DNA of 64,000 bases, taken from contig NC_063993.1 of NCBI RefSeq assembly GCF_932276165.1, positions 11,108,001-11,172,000 on the forward strand, read 5' to 3'. Of this stretch, positions 53,515-64,000 are shown piece by piece. The notes under the pieces were generated by a model. The model made no database searches. It was not told where the DNA came from and saw only the letters and a program-made list of their open reading frames with translations. The stretch comes from Plutella xylostella (taxonomy: Eukaryota; Arthropoda; Insecta; Lepidoptera; Plutellidae). Within the stretch, counting starts at the first letter, position 1. Every line of letters starts with the position of its first letter. A program made the position numbers and the translations under genes.

Positions 53515-55999
53515 AGAAGCCGATGCGCCTGACAGCAGCAGAACAAATGTGACGTCACACGTCAAATTAGTAACGGTCGTTCGTCGGCCATTTTGCTTTT
53601 TTGAATGTGGAATGCCGCATGATTGGTGACTGTTATTGAGCGATGCTCGAAGAGGACATCACGAGTGGCTTGACACTGGGTTCATGGTTTTATTGTCACT
53701 ACAGTTATGTGGTTGTACATTACATGCCTACCTATGTACTCTGGTGCGGTTTTGTGACCGCCAAGCCAAAAATATTTTGGTATTTTAGACGTTTGACTTT
53801 TCAATGCGGTTTCAATTACTTATACACATTACTGCTGTATTATAATAATAAAAAAAATCTTAGTTAGATATTCTGAATCATTCAACAATCCATTTTAATT
53901 TACATATAACCTACCCCTAATCATATAATTTAGTAATAAACAAGTGAAATTTTATAACAGTACTTAACTAAATTCGCCCAACATGTTCATGCCTACATTA
54001 ACGACGCTCCCATGTAGAAACCGTTATGAAAATCCTTAATATCCCTCTTGAAAGTTACCTGGCGTCTAGACCTCTCACGGTTCACGTGAAAACTGTATTT
54101 TTGCCTGAAAAGTACAAGTTCGGAGGCTGAACTTCCGCCGCGCTCGCAATATCGCGGAATGTACGCTATGCGGCATAGAGCAGGCATGGGCAGACGTGAC
54201 ACTTGGTATTGTGATGCACTTACAGCATATGCTGAGTTGGGAGGCCTTTTGGATACTGTAGTGTACAGCATCGTTTCATTTATTTAGTAACTGTGTTATT
54301 ATTAAAATAACGTAAGTAAACTTTTATTTTTATTTTACTGAGAGAGAAAAACAGCATAGCGGTACGAGATAGAGCCGAGTTTAACGCAACACTTCGAAGC
54401 TTCGGAAAATCTAACCTACAGCGCTAACCAAGACTCTTGCTCCGATTGCGTGATAAATCTCTTTGGTCGTTTTGGAGAGTGACCCCACAAGACCGAAAAA
54501 GAAGTCTCTACCCATAAGTGGGCAATAGATGACTGACGATGATAGCGTTAGATATTTCCAAAACTACCATAAAACACCTTCATAATCATAATCATAATTT
54601 ATTTCATTTTCATTTACAGAGGTACAGTATACTTACCTTCGAAAGGCGATTCCTTCTGTCTACCACACAACCTACTCTTTGCCGAGGATCTGTTATAAAA
54701 ATGCTTTGCGTGGAGAGCCGGGGCTGCACACACGCGGCCGTAATTTAATTTCCATGAGTGGCCACCGGCGGCCGAATACATGGCAACCCCGTCTGATAAG
54801 CTTTTAACAGCGATTAACAAGATTATGCGAGTTTTTCTTCGTCTCGTGCTGAGAGAGGAATATGTTGCGAAGTTTTTCAAGAGTGCGGTTTGCGTGGCTT
54901 TTGATGGCGGAGTTATTGAATGAGGTTGTAAGCGGAGTTCAGTTAATTTGTATTTAAAGTTTGAATCGGGTTTAGCTGGTCTGGTGCGGAGGGGTAACGG
55001 ACCCCGTAAGTACTTCATTATATTTTCAGTTTTGTAAATAATAATTTTAATAACGCGTTCTGGTAGAAATAATGAACTCGTCGGCTTTTAGAAAAAATAA
55101 ATAAATACACTCTAAGAAACGGTTACAAAAACCGTCACAACATCCATTCACAAGCCGCCAGTGTCAGGCCCCAATCAAAGGGAAAACTTTCTTACCTCAA
55201 ACGAAAAACTTCAAAAACACAATAAAAGTCCTGTCCGGTGCAATGATCGCGATACAAAATGTCCCCCCGGGTAGCCAATTAGTGCACCCCCCCCTGCCCC
55301 CTCTCTGGCCTACGGACGTGTCCTTCCTAACGAGCTGTCAAACTTTTTGTGCACACACCCTTTTGTTTGTTGCGCGTGAAGCGAGTACCTGGCCAATAAC
55401 GGTCGCACAGAGCGGCAATATTTGAAAAAAGAACGCGGCGCGATGCGTGCGTGATTTCTTTTTTTTCCTATTTTTTCTTTTTCACGCGGAATTCTGTATG
55501 TGGCCATTGTCACCGTGTTTGTGAGGTGCACTTGTGACTTTCGGTTTTACAGTGAACCCTGCACAGGTTTTTTTGTATGGTTGTCTGTGGTAAGTATAGC
55601 CGGATTTATCCATGAGGTCCGTTTACAAAAGTAAGAGGATGGTTTTCTGGCCTGGAGGGCAATTTTGGCTCATTCGCCTTTCCCGGGCATACCACATACC
55701 AGATGTCAAAGTGTGAAAATCCAGGGCATAATCAGTTATGAACAGCTGTTTCCTCCGTTTCGTTTAATTATTTGCTTTTCGACTGTGACTATCACAACAA
55801 TATGATCGATATCGCACTAATCTGTTATGTCGATGTGATTGACAACTTCGTTAAATTAATGCCGGATTATCCTGCTATCTGAAATTGAATCTTAACACAT
55901 TGTCACAGGGTTCCCCTCCGAATAAACAAATAATGGATTTGCAAGTTCAAGGTTATAAAAAACTGATATCTACGTATCATGATAATAAACGAAATTAAC
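53515..55999. other. non-coding sequence, nothing recognised
   Basis: The longest frame (54614-55018, minus, 134 codons) has no motif, and other frames are shorter. A segment ending GGAGAGTGACCCCAC near 54473-54488 may be a degraded member of the GGGTTACTCTATA MITE family. Confidence 0.35.
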
Positions 56000-56002
56000 T
56001 AA

Positions 56003-57277
56003 TACCGAAATGATCGGGAATAGAAAAAAGTACAAAGATATCATAATATTATTTACTTTTATTGTTTTTCAAAGTAGTCTCCGTGACATTCAATGCACTT
56101 TTTCATTCGATTAAACCAATCATTGAAACAGTAATTCCAGTCTGAAGTGGATACTGTCAAAACAGCTGATTTGTAAGCTTCGACCGACTCTTCTGGGCCG
56201 CTAAACCGTTGACCACGTAGCATATCTTTAATTCTTGGGAATGTAAAATAATCATTGGGGCTCAGATCAGGGCTATACGGAGGATGGTCCATCAACTCCA
56301 CGTTTTCCATATTTAAAAACGTTCTTGTTTTGCGAGTGGTATGAGAGCTTGCATTATCGTGGTGAAGGATTATACGACGATTCGGGTTAGTTTTACGAAG
56401 TTCTCTTACGACTTCCGGCAAACAAACTGTTGTGTACCAATCAGCAGTAACCATCCTTTGTTCTTGTAATGGAATCGTAGCCACATGGCCAGTTTTCGAT
56501 ACAAACGAAGCGACCATTTTTTTCGACACGCTGCGTGAGCGAATAACTTTTGTTGGCTTGACCTCACCTTCGAAGACCCAAACTGCCGATTGATGTTTTC
56601 TTTCGGGCTCATATGAATAAATCCACGATTCATCACCAGAGACGATATTGTAGACAGCATTTGAACTGCCTCCATTGAACCGTTGCAGAGCAGATCGACA
56701 CCAATTAACACGAGCCGACTTTTGTTCCTCGGTCAAACGGTGGGGCACCCAGCGCGAAACTAACTTCTTGACACCCAGTTCTTCATGTAAAATGGTTTGA
56801 ATGGCTGTCATACCAATGCTGAGAGAAGCCCGAATCTGCTCGTATGTCACATGTCTATCTTCTTTTATTAACTGGCGTACAGCATCGATGTTATCTTGTG
56901 TTACCGCTGTTTTTGGCCGACCAGTAGAAGGGACTGTGGTAAGAGAGGAACGTCCACGGCAAAACTCAGAATACCAACGATATATAGTCGTTTTACTTGG
57001 TGCTTCAAGTTTATAAATAGAAACAAGCTCGGCGAGTCATTGTTCTTGAGATAAACCTCGACGAAAGTTGTGAAAAATTATTGCACGGAAATGTTCCCGC
57101 GTAAGCTCCATTTTTTACACCGACTTGTCAAATTCAAATGGTCAATACTCTTTTATTTTTTACTTTTTTTTAAATTCGAAAATGGAATTATGTTTGAAAA
57201 AACACTACATTTGATACACCAAAAAGGTTTCACTCTAATTTATTCCTAAGTATTCTATTCCCGATCTTTTCGGTGTA
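56003..57277 (-). mobile_element. mariner transposon, nearly intact
   Basis: About 1.27 kb, the usual mariner size. Inverted ends share CCGAAA(A/T)GATCGGGAATAGAA: left at about 56005 and right at about 57252-57275 in reverse. A flanking TA lies at 57276-57277 and a TA also occurs at the left edge (56003-56004), although the outermost bases differ slightly. It encodes one transposase with a single internal stop. Confidence 0.88.
56059..57111 (-). pseudogene. mariner transposase, one premature stop
   Basis: A cut-and-paste transposase frame of 350 codons from ATG 57111 to the stop at 56059. Codon 25 (57037-57039) is TGA; every other codon is open. The N-terminal helix-turn-helix region is followed by the WVPHRLT linker motif (residues 122-128). 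The DD34D triad is complete: D160 in SGDESW, D252 in LHHDNASSHT and D287 in YSPDLSPND. An internal frame from about codon 26 could still give a protein lacking the start of the DNA-binding domain. I infer a Cys codon (TGC/TGT to TGA) was lost, from family resemblance only. Confidence 0.93.
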
Positions 57278-57284
57278 GCCCTCG

Positions 57285-57402
57285 TATACTCACGAGCAAT
57301 GAAAAAGTTCCAGTGACAGCACCAAATTAATCCTAAACGGAAAAGACTATCTTTATGACGCCGTCTGCGATATTGAATACCGGTGGCACGCAAAAGCTCA
57401 CC
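57285..57402. mobile_element. mariner-type MITE with TACACTCACGGGCAA ends, partial copy 3
   Basis: The left end TATACTCACGAGCAATGAAA and the internal block ATGACGCCGTCT..ATATTGAA match the copy at 26732. The right end was not found. It begins only 8 bp from the mariner's terminal TA. Confidence 0.65.
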
Positions 57403-58082
57403 CGAGCCCGAGATGTAACAAAATCTCGAAAACTAACGATTTTTTAAGAAGGGCATATGGCGATATTCTGGTCACTGCTGAGCTAGTCTATCAGCCATCC
57501 AAGGCAAGACGTTGACTTTTGTGACATCCTGTATATTATAGAGGTATATTAAATTGAAATTAAGTTACCGTCTAACCGCACCCCTTGATTCTATGTAAAG
57601 ATATTCTAATTCGCCGTTAACTCGTGTTCCCATAATCAGGAATCGCGGGTAGATTTACAAATTGCATTACAACCACCTCAAAGGGCAGACGTGTCTGTGT
57701 TTGCTTTGCCGTGTCGTATCTGCACAGACATAGAGTAGATAAACGTAAGTCGAGCTTTGCCTTTGTAATAATGAGTAGGCATTCTTTATCATTTTATAAT
57801 TTAATAGAGTGTACGGCTATGGCGTAACATCGCTCTGACTTTTAAAGTTTTATAAATTGTATTTTTTAATTACAGGCTCCTTTTAACTAAATGCAAGTGG
57901 ATATGGTCACCAAACGGCAGTGACTGAAAATCGTTCCACGCCATGCGCGGGTCTAACGTATAGCAAATTATGTGTCATTTTACTTTGGATTAAAATTTCA
58001 AACTAGGCGATGTCATTTAACACATTCTATACATGTCATATTCCAAGATTGTTCTTTGCCCCATGAATTATATAATGTATTT
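57403..58082. other. non-coding sequence, nothing recognised
   Basis: May contain the decayed remainder of the MITE at its left edge (a CTCGGGCT/GAGCCCGAG-type short palindrome near 57403-57412). Confidence 0.35.
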
Positions 58083-58187
58083 GTGTAGATATATCACCTG
58101 TCCGATGCCCATATTACAGGCTCTACCTAGCTTGGTGTCGGACGGCCGTGTGTGAGATGTCCCCACATATTATTATTATTATATTAC
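58083..58187 (+). mobile_element. SINE type b, 3' fragment
   Basis: Matches the 3' body of the SINE at 36945 in the opposite orientation: TGTAGATATATCA, CAGGCTCTACCTAGCTTGGTG and GGCCGTGTGTGAGATGTCCC, then an ATTATTATT tail. The tRNA-like head is absent. Confidence 0.8.
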
Positions 58188-59904
58188 ATATCTTTTGCAA
58201 TGTAGGTTTTTTTTAAACGGTATTTTATCTAAACTATCGTTGACCGACGACGCCAACAAACGCCCCGGTGGCTCTAAAAGAGATCCTTTTTCTTATTAAT
58301 CTATTCAATGAACTCTAACCCAAGAAGCCTCGTAAATAACAAAATTAGTGTTACGGTATTATTACACTAAGTATTAATTCGGCCACAAGCGAAGTTTCCG
58401 GAAACTGCACTGTACGGCAGCACAGAGCGCGGCGATGAGCCGGCTACATTTTGTTCTGCCCATTTTTGCGGCTTCACCGCAGCAAAGGACTTAGTGTTAT
58501 GGCTGCAAATTTTCAGGGTTTTAATTTTAATTACATAATCGTTTTAAAGTCTGCTTCTTGTTGTGAATGAGCGCAATGTGTTCTAGAGACTGATGCATAT
58601 TTCATTATAACTAAAAAGTGGAAGAGATTCTGTAGCACAGTATACATGCAATACGTATGTACGTTGCACGTATATCCTGTAGTCACAAATTTAAATTTTA
58701 AAATAAATGAAAACTTAAATTAGAAATATAATAAATCACATTTACTCAGCCAATCGTATCGATTGTGTTTGATCAAGCTTGTCAATCTGAAAAACTTTTA
58801 TGAATTTGTGAATTATACTAGGTACCTATATACAGAAAATCATAGTTTCGCATTCCACACATATTTTTTTGTCGCAAAGTGATCTTCTTCTCAAACTTTG
58901 CTGTGTTACCTACTGTAACGTTTTGAATTATACATTTGCATTCATATTTTACACTCCACAGAACCAGAACCGAAATCAACTTTTTAATTCCTGTCAATTA
59001 TCCCTGCCCTCCCCCCCGTATGTTGCAGTAATAACATACTAACAACCCTTTGTTGTAAATAAATTCAGTGTCAAATGATAACGGTAATCCGACGCACGCG
59101 ACTGGATCAAGTAATTGTCCCACGGGATTTATGGGGAGGAAGACTGGCGGGTGGAACGCCGCGGTTTTGGATTGTAATCATGTGTGGTAGAGATTGCTAT
59201 ATTATATTACTGTGGTGTGCTGTATGTACAGTCTGGTGCAAAATACATGACCTCTGTCTGGGTGACAAAGTTAATTCAGAGGGGTCAGGTTTCTTTTACC
59301 CTGACTGTACCTGCCCAGTGAGTTGCCTGCACAACTAGCTTTAGCACATCTATGTAGGTAGGTATTTGTGAACCCATAAACCCACAGTGTCACAGCGTGT
59401 GTAGCGGAAAATGGTTGAATTGATGAAAGCTTAGGCGAATATTATGCGCTTTGTATACATTTACAATCACATTCAGAGTACTCTGTTTTCAAATAGAAGA
59501 CAAAACAATTACAAAAACCTTCAGATACAAAAAACTCGACAATCGTCAATTGGTACTAGTACAATCTACGCGACACTCAATTAAATATCTAAATAAACGT
59601 CCCAAAAAACCTCGGACAAAACGCGGCGTTCCAACCGCGTGTCTGTCGCCACCGAGAATGTGTCAAATTTGCACCAATGAGCGGGGGGCGGCGGACACGT
59701 GTCGCGCGCGCTGATTGGTCACATCGCTCCCACATGCCCCGCTTGACCCTGCCGGTTGATCCTAGAGCACTTGTTATTTCTTACCCCTTGCTTTGAGCTT
59801 TAGGTTGGCACGGGTGTGGGAGTTAGGTAGTTCGGCACATATTCTTTTGTGTAATAATAATTATGTCAGTTCCAAATGCTCGCGTGGAACGGAAGATAGA
59901 TTAA
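58188..59904. other. non-coding sequence, nothing recognised
   Basis: Frames 59075-59338 and 59451-59714 (87 codons each) have no motif. No repeat ends placed. Confidence 0.4.
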
Positions 59905-60233
59905 GTGCCAATATCTCCATAGTCGGTTAGAGCATAACCAGCTATTATTTTTATTTCAATGGAAAACTTACAGCTAAAGTTAATGGAAAAATGCTAAAAG
60001 TATGTAGTTGGAAGCCAATTACAAGTTTTCACTTATTTCCAACGGAATGTTACAAAAATTAATCCTAAATGTGCTAAACACGTTACTAAACACAAAACAA
60101 AATAGATAACTACTTACAATTAATTACTTAAAAAATATATAATATAAATACTTATGCTTGCGTGTTCATAATGCAGATGCCAGTCACAATATTCAGTAAG
60201 TAAATAAATAACAGCCCGCCATAATAAGTTGTC

Positions 60234-62205
60234 TTAAATAGAAGTACTAAACTTATTGGTTAAATAATAGCAGATTGAATGTGCATTACTACAAAAAATG
60301 TCTAAATCTAAAAAGTCTACACTAAGTGCGTTAAAAGAGGGCGAAGCTCTCAAAAGGAACGAGTTCTGCCTATAATTCGTATGAACGAGTGGAACATGCA
60401 ACAGTGATTTGTGACGCAGTTGACGCTCAGGGACAAATATATCGATTTTTTCAAGTAAATCAGGACAATCAACACTATTCTGAGCTATTTTTGTGAGGAA
60501 AGTTATATCTGCTGCTTGACGCCTGATTTCAAGAGGAAGAAGATGAAATTGATTGCAGTGATACTCATAGCTGCGCCTAGGAATTTTAAATTTATAGCAC
60601 AGGTATCTAACAAACTTTTTCTGGATGGACTCAATTTTAGAAATATAAACGCCATAACGTGGGTTCCACACCTGCGACGCATATTCCAAGTTGCTTCGAA
60701 CAAGAGAGCAATAAATAATTTTAATAGATTTCATTAAATTGAAATTTTTACAAGAGCGTATAAGAAATCCTAGTAATTTATATGCTTTTTTTACTATTTT
60801 ATCAATGTGATTGTTAAAGAGCAATTTGGAGTCCATAATAACGCCCAAATCCCTTATCTCGTTGCAGCTGGAAATAGACTGATTATTAATATTATATGTG
60901 CTTGAAAACATACTGCGTTTACGTCCAAAAGATATAGAGAAGCATTTAGAGACATTGATATCCCACCTGTTCACTCTGCAGTAGGTATTAAGTTTGTTGA
61001 GATCATCGTGAAGTAGAGCAGAGTCCTCCGAACTATTAACTACTCTGAATACCTTCATATCGTCGGCAAACAAGAGGAATTGTGATTTGTTAAAACAGAC
61101 GTCAATGTCGTTAATAAAAATAATGAAAAGGAGGGGGCCCAATAACGATCCCTGTGGTACTCCAGAAGGAATGCTTTTCCAGGTTGAAGTATAACCGTTT
61201 AAAACCACCGATTGCGTCCTATTAGATATGTAAGACTTGAACCAGCGAAACAAATCACCACGAATTCCGGCTGATATAAGTTTTTCTATTTATTTCTATT
61301 TATTTTTTTTCTATTTATTTTTCAAAGGAAAACTTACAGCTAAAGTTTATGGAAAGATGCTAAAAGTATGTAGTTGAAAGCCAATTACAAGTTTTCACTT
61401 ATCAATAATAATTTTTGAGCAGCATTTCGTGATCTATGCGATCAGACGCTTTGCTATAATCGGTGTAAACGGCATCGATTTGATTGCCGTTATCCATTTG
61501 TGAAGTGATAAACTCATTGAATACAATAAGGTTGGAAACTGTTGATCTTTTCTTAAGAAAACCATGTTGCTGTGAGTTGAATGTTAATTTCAGCGATGCA
61601 TAAACCTGATCATACACAATTCTCTCAAATATCTTGGCAATAAGGCATAGTTTGGAAATTGGTCGATAGAAATTATATTTTTTGGGCCATTCTTATGAAT
61701 CGGACTGATGAAAGCCGACTTCCATAGTGACGGCATAACGCCCTCGACTAAGGACCGTTTAAATAAAATTGATAAAGGGACTGATAATGATTTAGAACAG
61801 CTGGCGAGAAATACTGCTGGAAGTTTATCTGGGCCAGCTGACTTGTTAAGGTCCAGAGACTCAAGGAGTTTACAAACCATATCACCAGATAGGTACTTCA
61901 ACTGACGCGATATCAGCAAGCGGAGCTGAAGTATCAGGCTGTAGGTTATTACCGACCTGAATGGACCCAGAGTTAGATTGTAAGAACGTTGAATAAAAGT
62001 ATTCCGAGAACATACTACTATTCTCGTGTCCAGACGTGGATGAAACATTTAAGTGCTTCATACACGAACGAAACGAAAATCCCTTGCGTTTACCCTTAAT
62101 AAAGGACCAAAACACTCGAGGGTTTGAAGAAATGGAACATTCGATATGAGCCATGTAATTAATGTAACATACACCTTCGAGACGCTTAGCTCTTTTTCTT
62201 AGCAA
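60234..62205 (-). pseudogene. LINE reverse transcriptase remnant, several frameshifts
   Basis: Pieces of one RT in order on the minus strand. 62205-61905 is the region before RT (CSISSNPRVFWSFIKGKRKG). After a frameshift, 61920-61665 carries LNKSAGPDKLPAVFL and LWKSAFISPIHKNGP. After another, 61617-61402 carries SQQHGFLKKRSTVSNL and TDYSKASDRIDH. A 118-bp insertion follows, then 61280-60234 with IRGDLFRWFKSYISNRTQ, GVPQGSLLGPLLF, the catalytic FADD box and a C-terminal ALVRSNLEYA-like region (SLVRSNLEYASQVWNP). The last 339 codons are still open. The canonical F/A-K-AFD palm motif reads SKASDRIDH, so one palm Asp context is altered. It belongs to the CR1/Jockey assemblage; the clade is not resolved. 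Confidence 0.85.
61284..61401 (-). mobile_element. mini-copy of the LINE's own 3' end
   Basis: 61317-61401 repeats 59952-60035 (GTGAAAACTTGTAATTGGCT... to TTAGCTGTAAGTTTTCC) with a few differences. Its own AAATAAATAG-repeat tail lies at 61284-61316. In the LINE sense it interrupts the RT after LLK, and the AAAAA/TTAT sequence on both sides looks like a target duplication. A 5'-truncated sibling inserted into this copy. Confidence 0.75.
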
Positions 62206-62346
62206 CTCAAAGGTTAGTGGTTGACTTTTGACACATCTGTCAAGATTTTACGAGTACATGGTGATGACGTATAATTGATGAACCAATCCCTGGTCGGTTA
62301 GATAATCGACTATGGAGAAATTGGGGCTAATGCCACTAATAATTAA

Positions 62347-63415
62347 GTTTGGAGACTGTAGATTATAGATAGATAATTATTTGGATAAAAAAGCTATTCT
62401 GTGATAAAGATGTTCAAAAGGTCGACTTTTACAGCACGACAATGCCTTACTCAAACCTGAAACTATAACGCAAATACTTTTCTTCCTAGGGTAAAGACAA
62501 CGACCAGATCTCCTCCGTATGCATGGCATCAAGCTGTCTTGACTGAAGGCGCCGCCAGCAGCCGAGTATGAAATTGTAGCCCCGCGGTCACTCTAGGTTG
62601 ACGAAAAACGAATGAACAGGAAAAATAACATAATAATCTGCAGGACATGAGCCTCCTTCAAGATGGTTCAAGATGGTTATTTTCATAATGACCACACTTG
62701 GTGGGCGGATATTGTTAACACCATTTGTTACGCATCAATTTAAACAAAAAATACATTATTTTGATGGTGATATAAATTAATTAACTATTGTACGTGTATG
62801 TATAATTGTACCTATATGTACTACTTACTAATTACAAATTTGATTAATATTTTATGAATTTATCGCAAATTTTGTTGTTTGTTCTTTTGAGTATGAATTT
62901 GAATAATTTCAAACTTAGTTTTCCCTTGCTAGAGTGCCCGTCCGGTGATTTACGCCGACGTCCGGCCCGGTGGACCGGACCGGCGGCGGCGACCGGTCGA
63001 GCGTACCCGGGTGGCTCCTATTGGTTCTTTATGTCGAGGGGAGTATGTTATCTATGACTACGGCCTTTTTTCCGATTGTGAGTCTTAATAGGAATCCGTG
63101 AATTGTTGTTCCTATTTCAACTGTGCGGTTTTATTTGGCGGAAAAATCGTTAATGTTATTGAGTTTTTTGGTATTTATTAATAGGACGTGTGGTTGTGTT
63201 AGTGAAATATTAGTGAAATTATTGTACTCTTTCCTAAACGATTATGTTCGAAACTAATCGCAATATAAGATAAATATCCCTACAGTTATGTAAAAATACA
63301 ATAATTAATTTCAATTTATCTACCCTAAAACAAAAGCCAGACTGGGCTTGTTCAATAAATCTTGGATAAAGTGGGATGGCTGAGCGCACCCACCGTCACA
63401 AACGAAGGGATCCAA
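62347..63415. other. non-coding sequence with a MITE fragment
   Basis: At about 62586-62620 GGTCACTCTAGGTTGACGAA resembles one end of the GGGTTACTCTATA MITE family. A GC-rich patch lies at 62940-63015. No gene recognised. Confidence 0.4.
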
Positions 63416-63550
63416 GGGGTCACTCTATATGACGAAAAACTAAGTTTCGGCGCACCGGGGCGCGAGCCACGACTCTATCTCGTTGTATTAAATGTGTCGA
63501 GGAACTACAGCTCTCGTTCAGTCGGTTTCCGTCAGTTTAGAGTACCCTCC
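63416..63550. mobile_element. MITE with GGGTTACTCTATA ends, copy 3
   Basis: 135 bp in reverse orientation relative to copies 1 and 2. Left end GGGGTCACTCTATATGACGA, right end TTTAGAGTACCCTCC; the inner phrase GAACTACAGCTCTCGTTCAG corresponds to the CGAACGAGAGCTGTCG block of the others. Confidence 0.8.
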
Positions 63551-64000
63551 AGGAGAGGGCTAGGGCATTTTAGTGCATTCAGCTTATTCTGATTAGATTT
63601 TTTGGAAAATAGGTATATTTACTTATAAATATCTTTGTGAGGAACAAAATTGATATTCGGCTTAAGTACCTATGTCGTTGCACCTCCTTTGTTAGGAACT
63701 GATTTAAAGTGCTCGAAGTTTATGATGATTAAGATAACTATTCAGTATTTTAAGGACTCCTCCTACCTATTGTAAATTAAAATTAAAATTCGCGTGAATT
63801 TTATAATTTTCTTTTCTTATTTTACTCAATCTTAGTGTAACGACAGACCGATAAACAATATGCTAATACATAAAAAGCTTTGAAATGGCCGCTGGCTGTC
63901 AAAGGGTTAAAAATCTGAACTACGAGTAAGTATGTAAATAATCCAAACACCGTGCACCGTGTTAAAACGGCGGGTCGTGTGTAAACGAAATTATTTTATA
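63551..64000. other. AT-rich sequence, nothing recognised
   Basis: No gene or repeat end placed before the window stops. Confidence 0.4.

Larger units (their letters stand above)
59945..62217 (-). mobile_element. 5'-truncated, decayed LINE with self-insertion
   Basis: Minus-strand LINE. Coding remnants run from 62205 down to 60234, followed by a 3' UTR that ends near 59945 in an AATAAAAATAATA-type tail. The endonuclease and ORF1 are missing. A second copy of the last ~85 bp of the 3' UTR is inserted in the RT region at 61284-61401. Confidence 0.75.
59905..62346. mobile_element. inverted-repeat element interrupted by a LINE
   Basis: The left end (59908-59936, AAGTGCCAATATCTCCATAG then TCGGTTAGAG) is mirrored at the right (about 62289-62337: TCGGTTAGAT, CGACTATGGAGAAATTGG, GCCACT). 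Right-hand internal sequence (62225-62290) includes ACATCTGTCAAGATTTTACG and GACGTATAATTGATG, which is related to 27713-27756. Nearly everything between about 59945 and 62217 is a LINE, so the carrier was a short MITE-like element. The target duplication is unclear. Confidence 0.6.

Noticed and set aside
54614..55018. 134-codon minus-strand frame
   Set aside because: No motif, no splice or polyadenylation context, and composition compatible with a chance ORF.
59742..59765. TGCCGGTTGATCCT, resembling the start of small-subunit rRNA
   Set aside because: Only about 14 bases match and no further rRNA sequence follows.

Overview
This is eukaryotic DNA, most likely from a moth or butterfly (Lepidoptera). 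It is AT-rich, shows no operons or ribosome binding sites, and I recognise no host gene in it. What can be identified is mobile DNA of types usual in lepidopteran genomes: a BEL/Pao LTR retrotransposon, CR1-like and RTE-like LINEs, a mariner, tRNA-headed SINEs, short Helitron-like elements carrying a TGTC microsatellite, and several MITE families. The species assignment rests on this repeat profile and on recognising lepidopteran repeat motifs, so it is an inference.

Layout. 0.4-2.4 kb: a 5'-truncated LINE with an open reverse transcriptase frame. 5-15 kb: mostly anonymous sequence with two Helitron-like copies, an RTE fragment broken at a 16-base C tract, and short dispersed repeats. 17.28-25.04 kb: a BEL/Pao element on the minus strand with 169-bp LTRs that I read as identical, a perfect 5-bp target duplication and a tRNA-Tyr primer site. 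Its pol is split by a 1.27-kb DNA transposon with a 2-bp AT duplication that carries a decayed two-exon SAP-like gene. 25.05-26.2 kb: two SINEs with perfect 12- and 13-bp target duplications. 26.7-38.8 kb: MITEs, a 1.7-kb inverted-repeat element studded with GTTACC motifs, a 64-bp near-perfect palindrome and a second SINE type.

41.3-47.04 kb: an apparently full-length CR1-like LINE with intact ORF1 (PHD finger, coiled coil, Baculo_FP-like C-terminus) and intact ORF2 (endonuclease plus reverse transcriptase). Between them lies an uninterrupted 240-codon third frame that follows ORF1 by 5 nt and overlaps the ORF2 start by 8 nt. 47-64 kb: more MITEs, a mariner whose transposase is broken by a single stop codon, and a nest of three insertions at 59.9-62.3 kb (inverted-repeat element, then LINE, then a mini-copy of the LINE's own 3' end).

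The most promising undescribed item is the third open frame in the CR1-like element (42839-43561). Next are the SAP-carrying transposon inside the BEL element and the GTTACC-rich inverted-repeat element at 30.6-32.3 kb.
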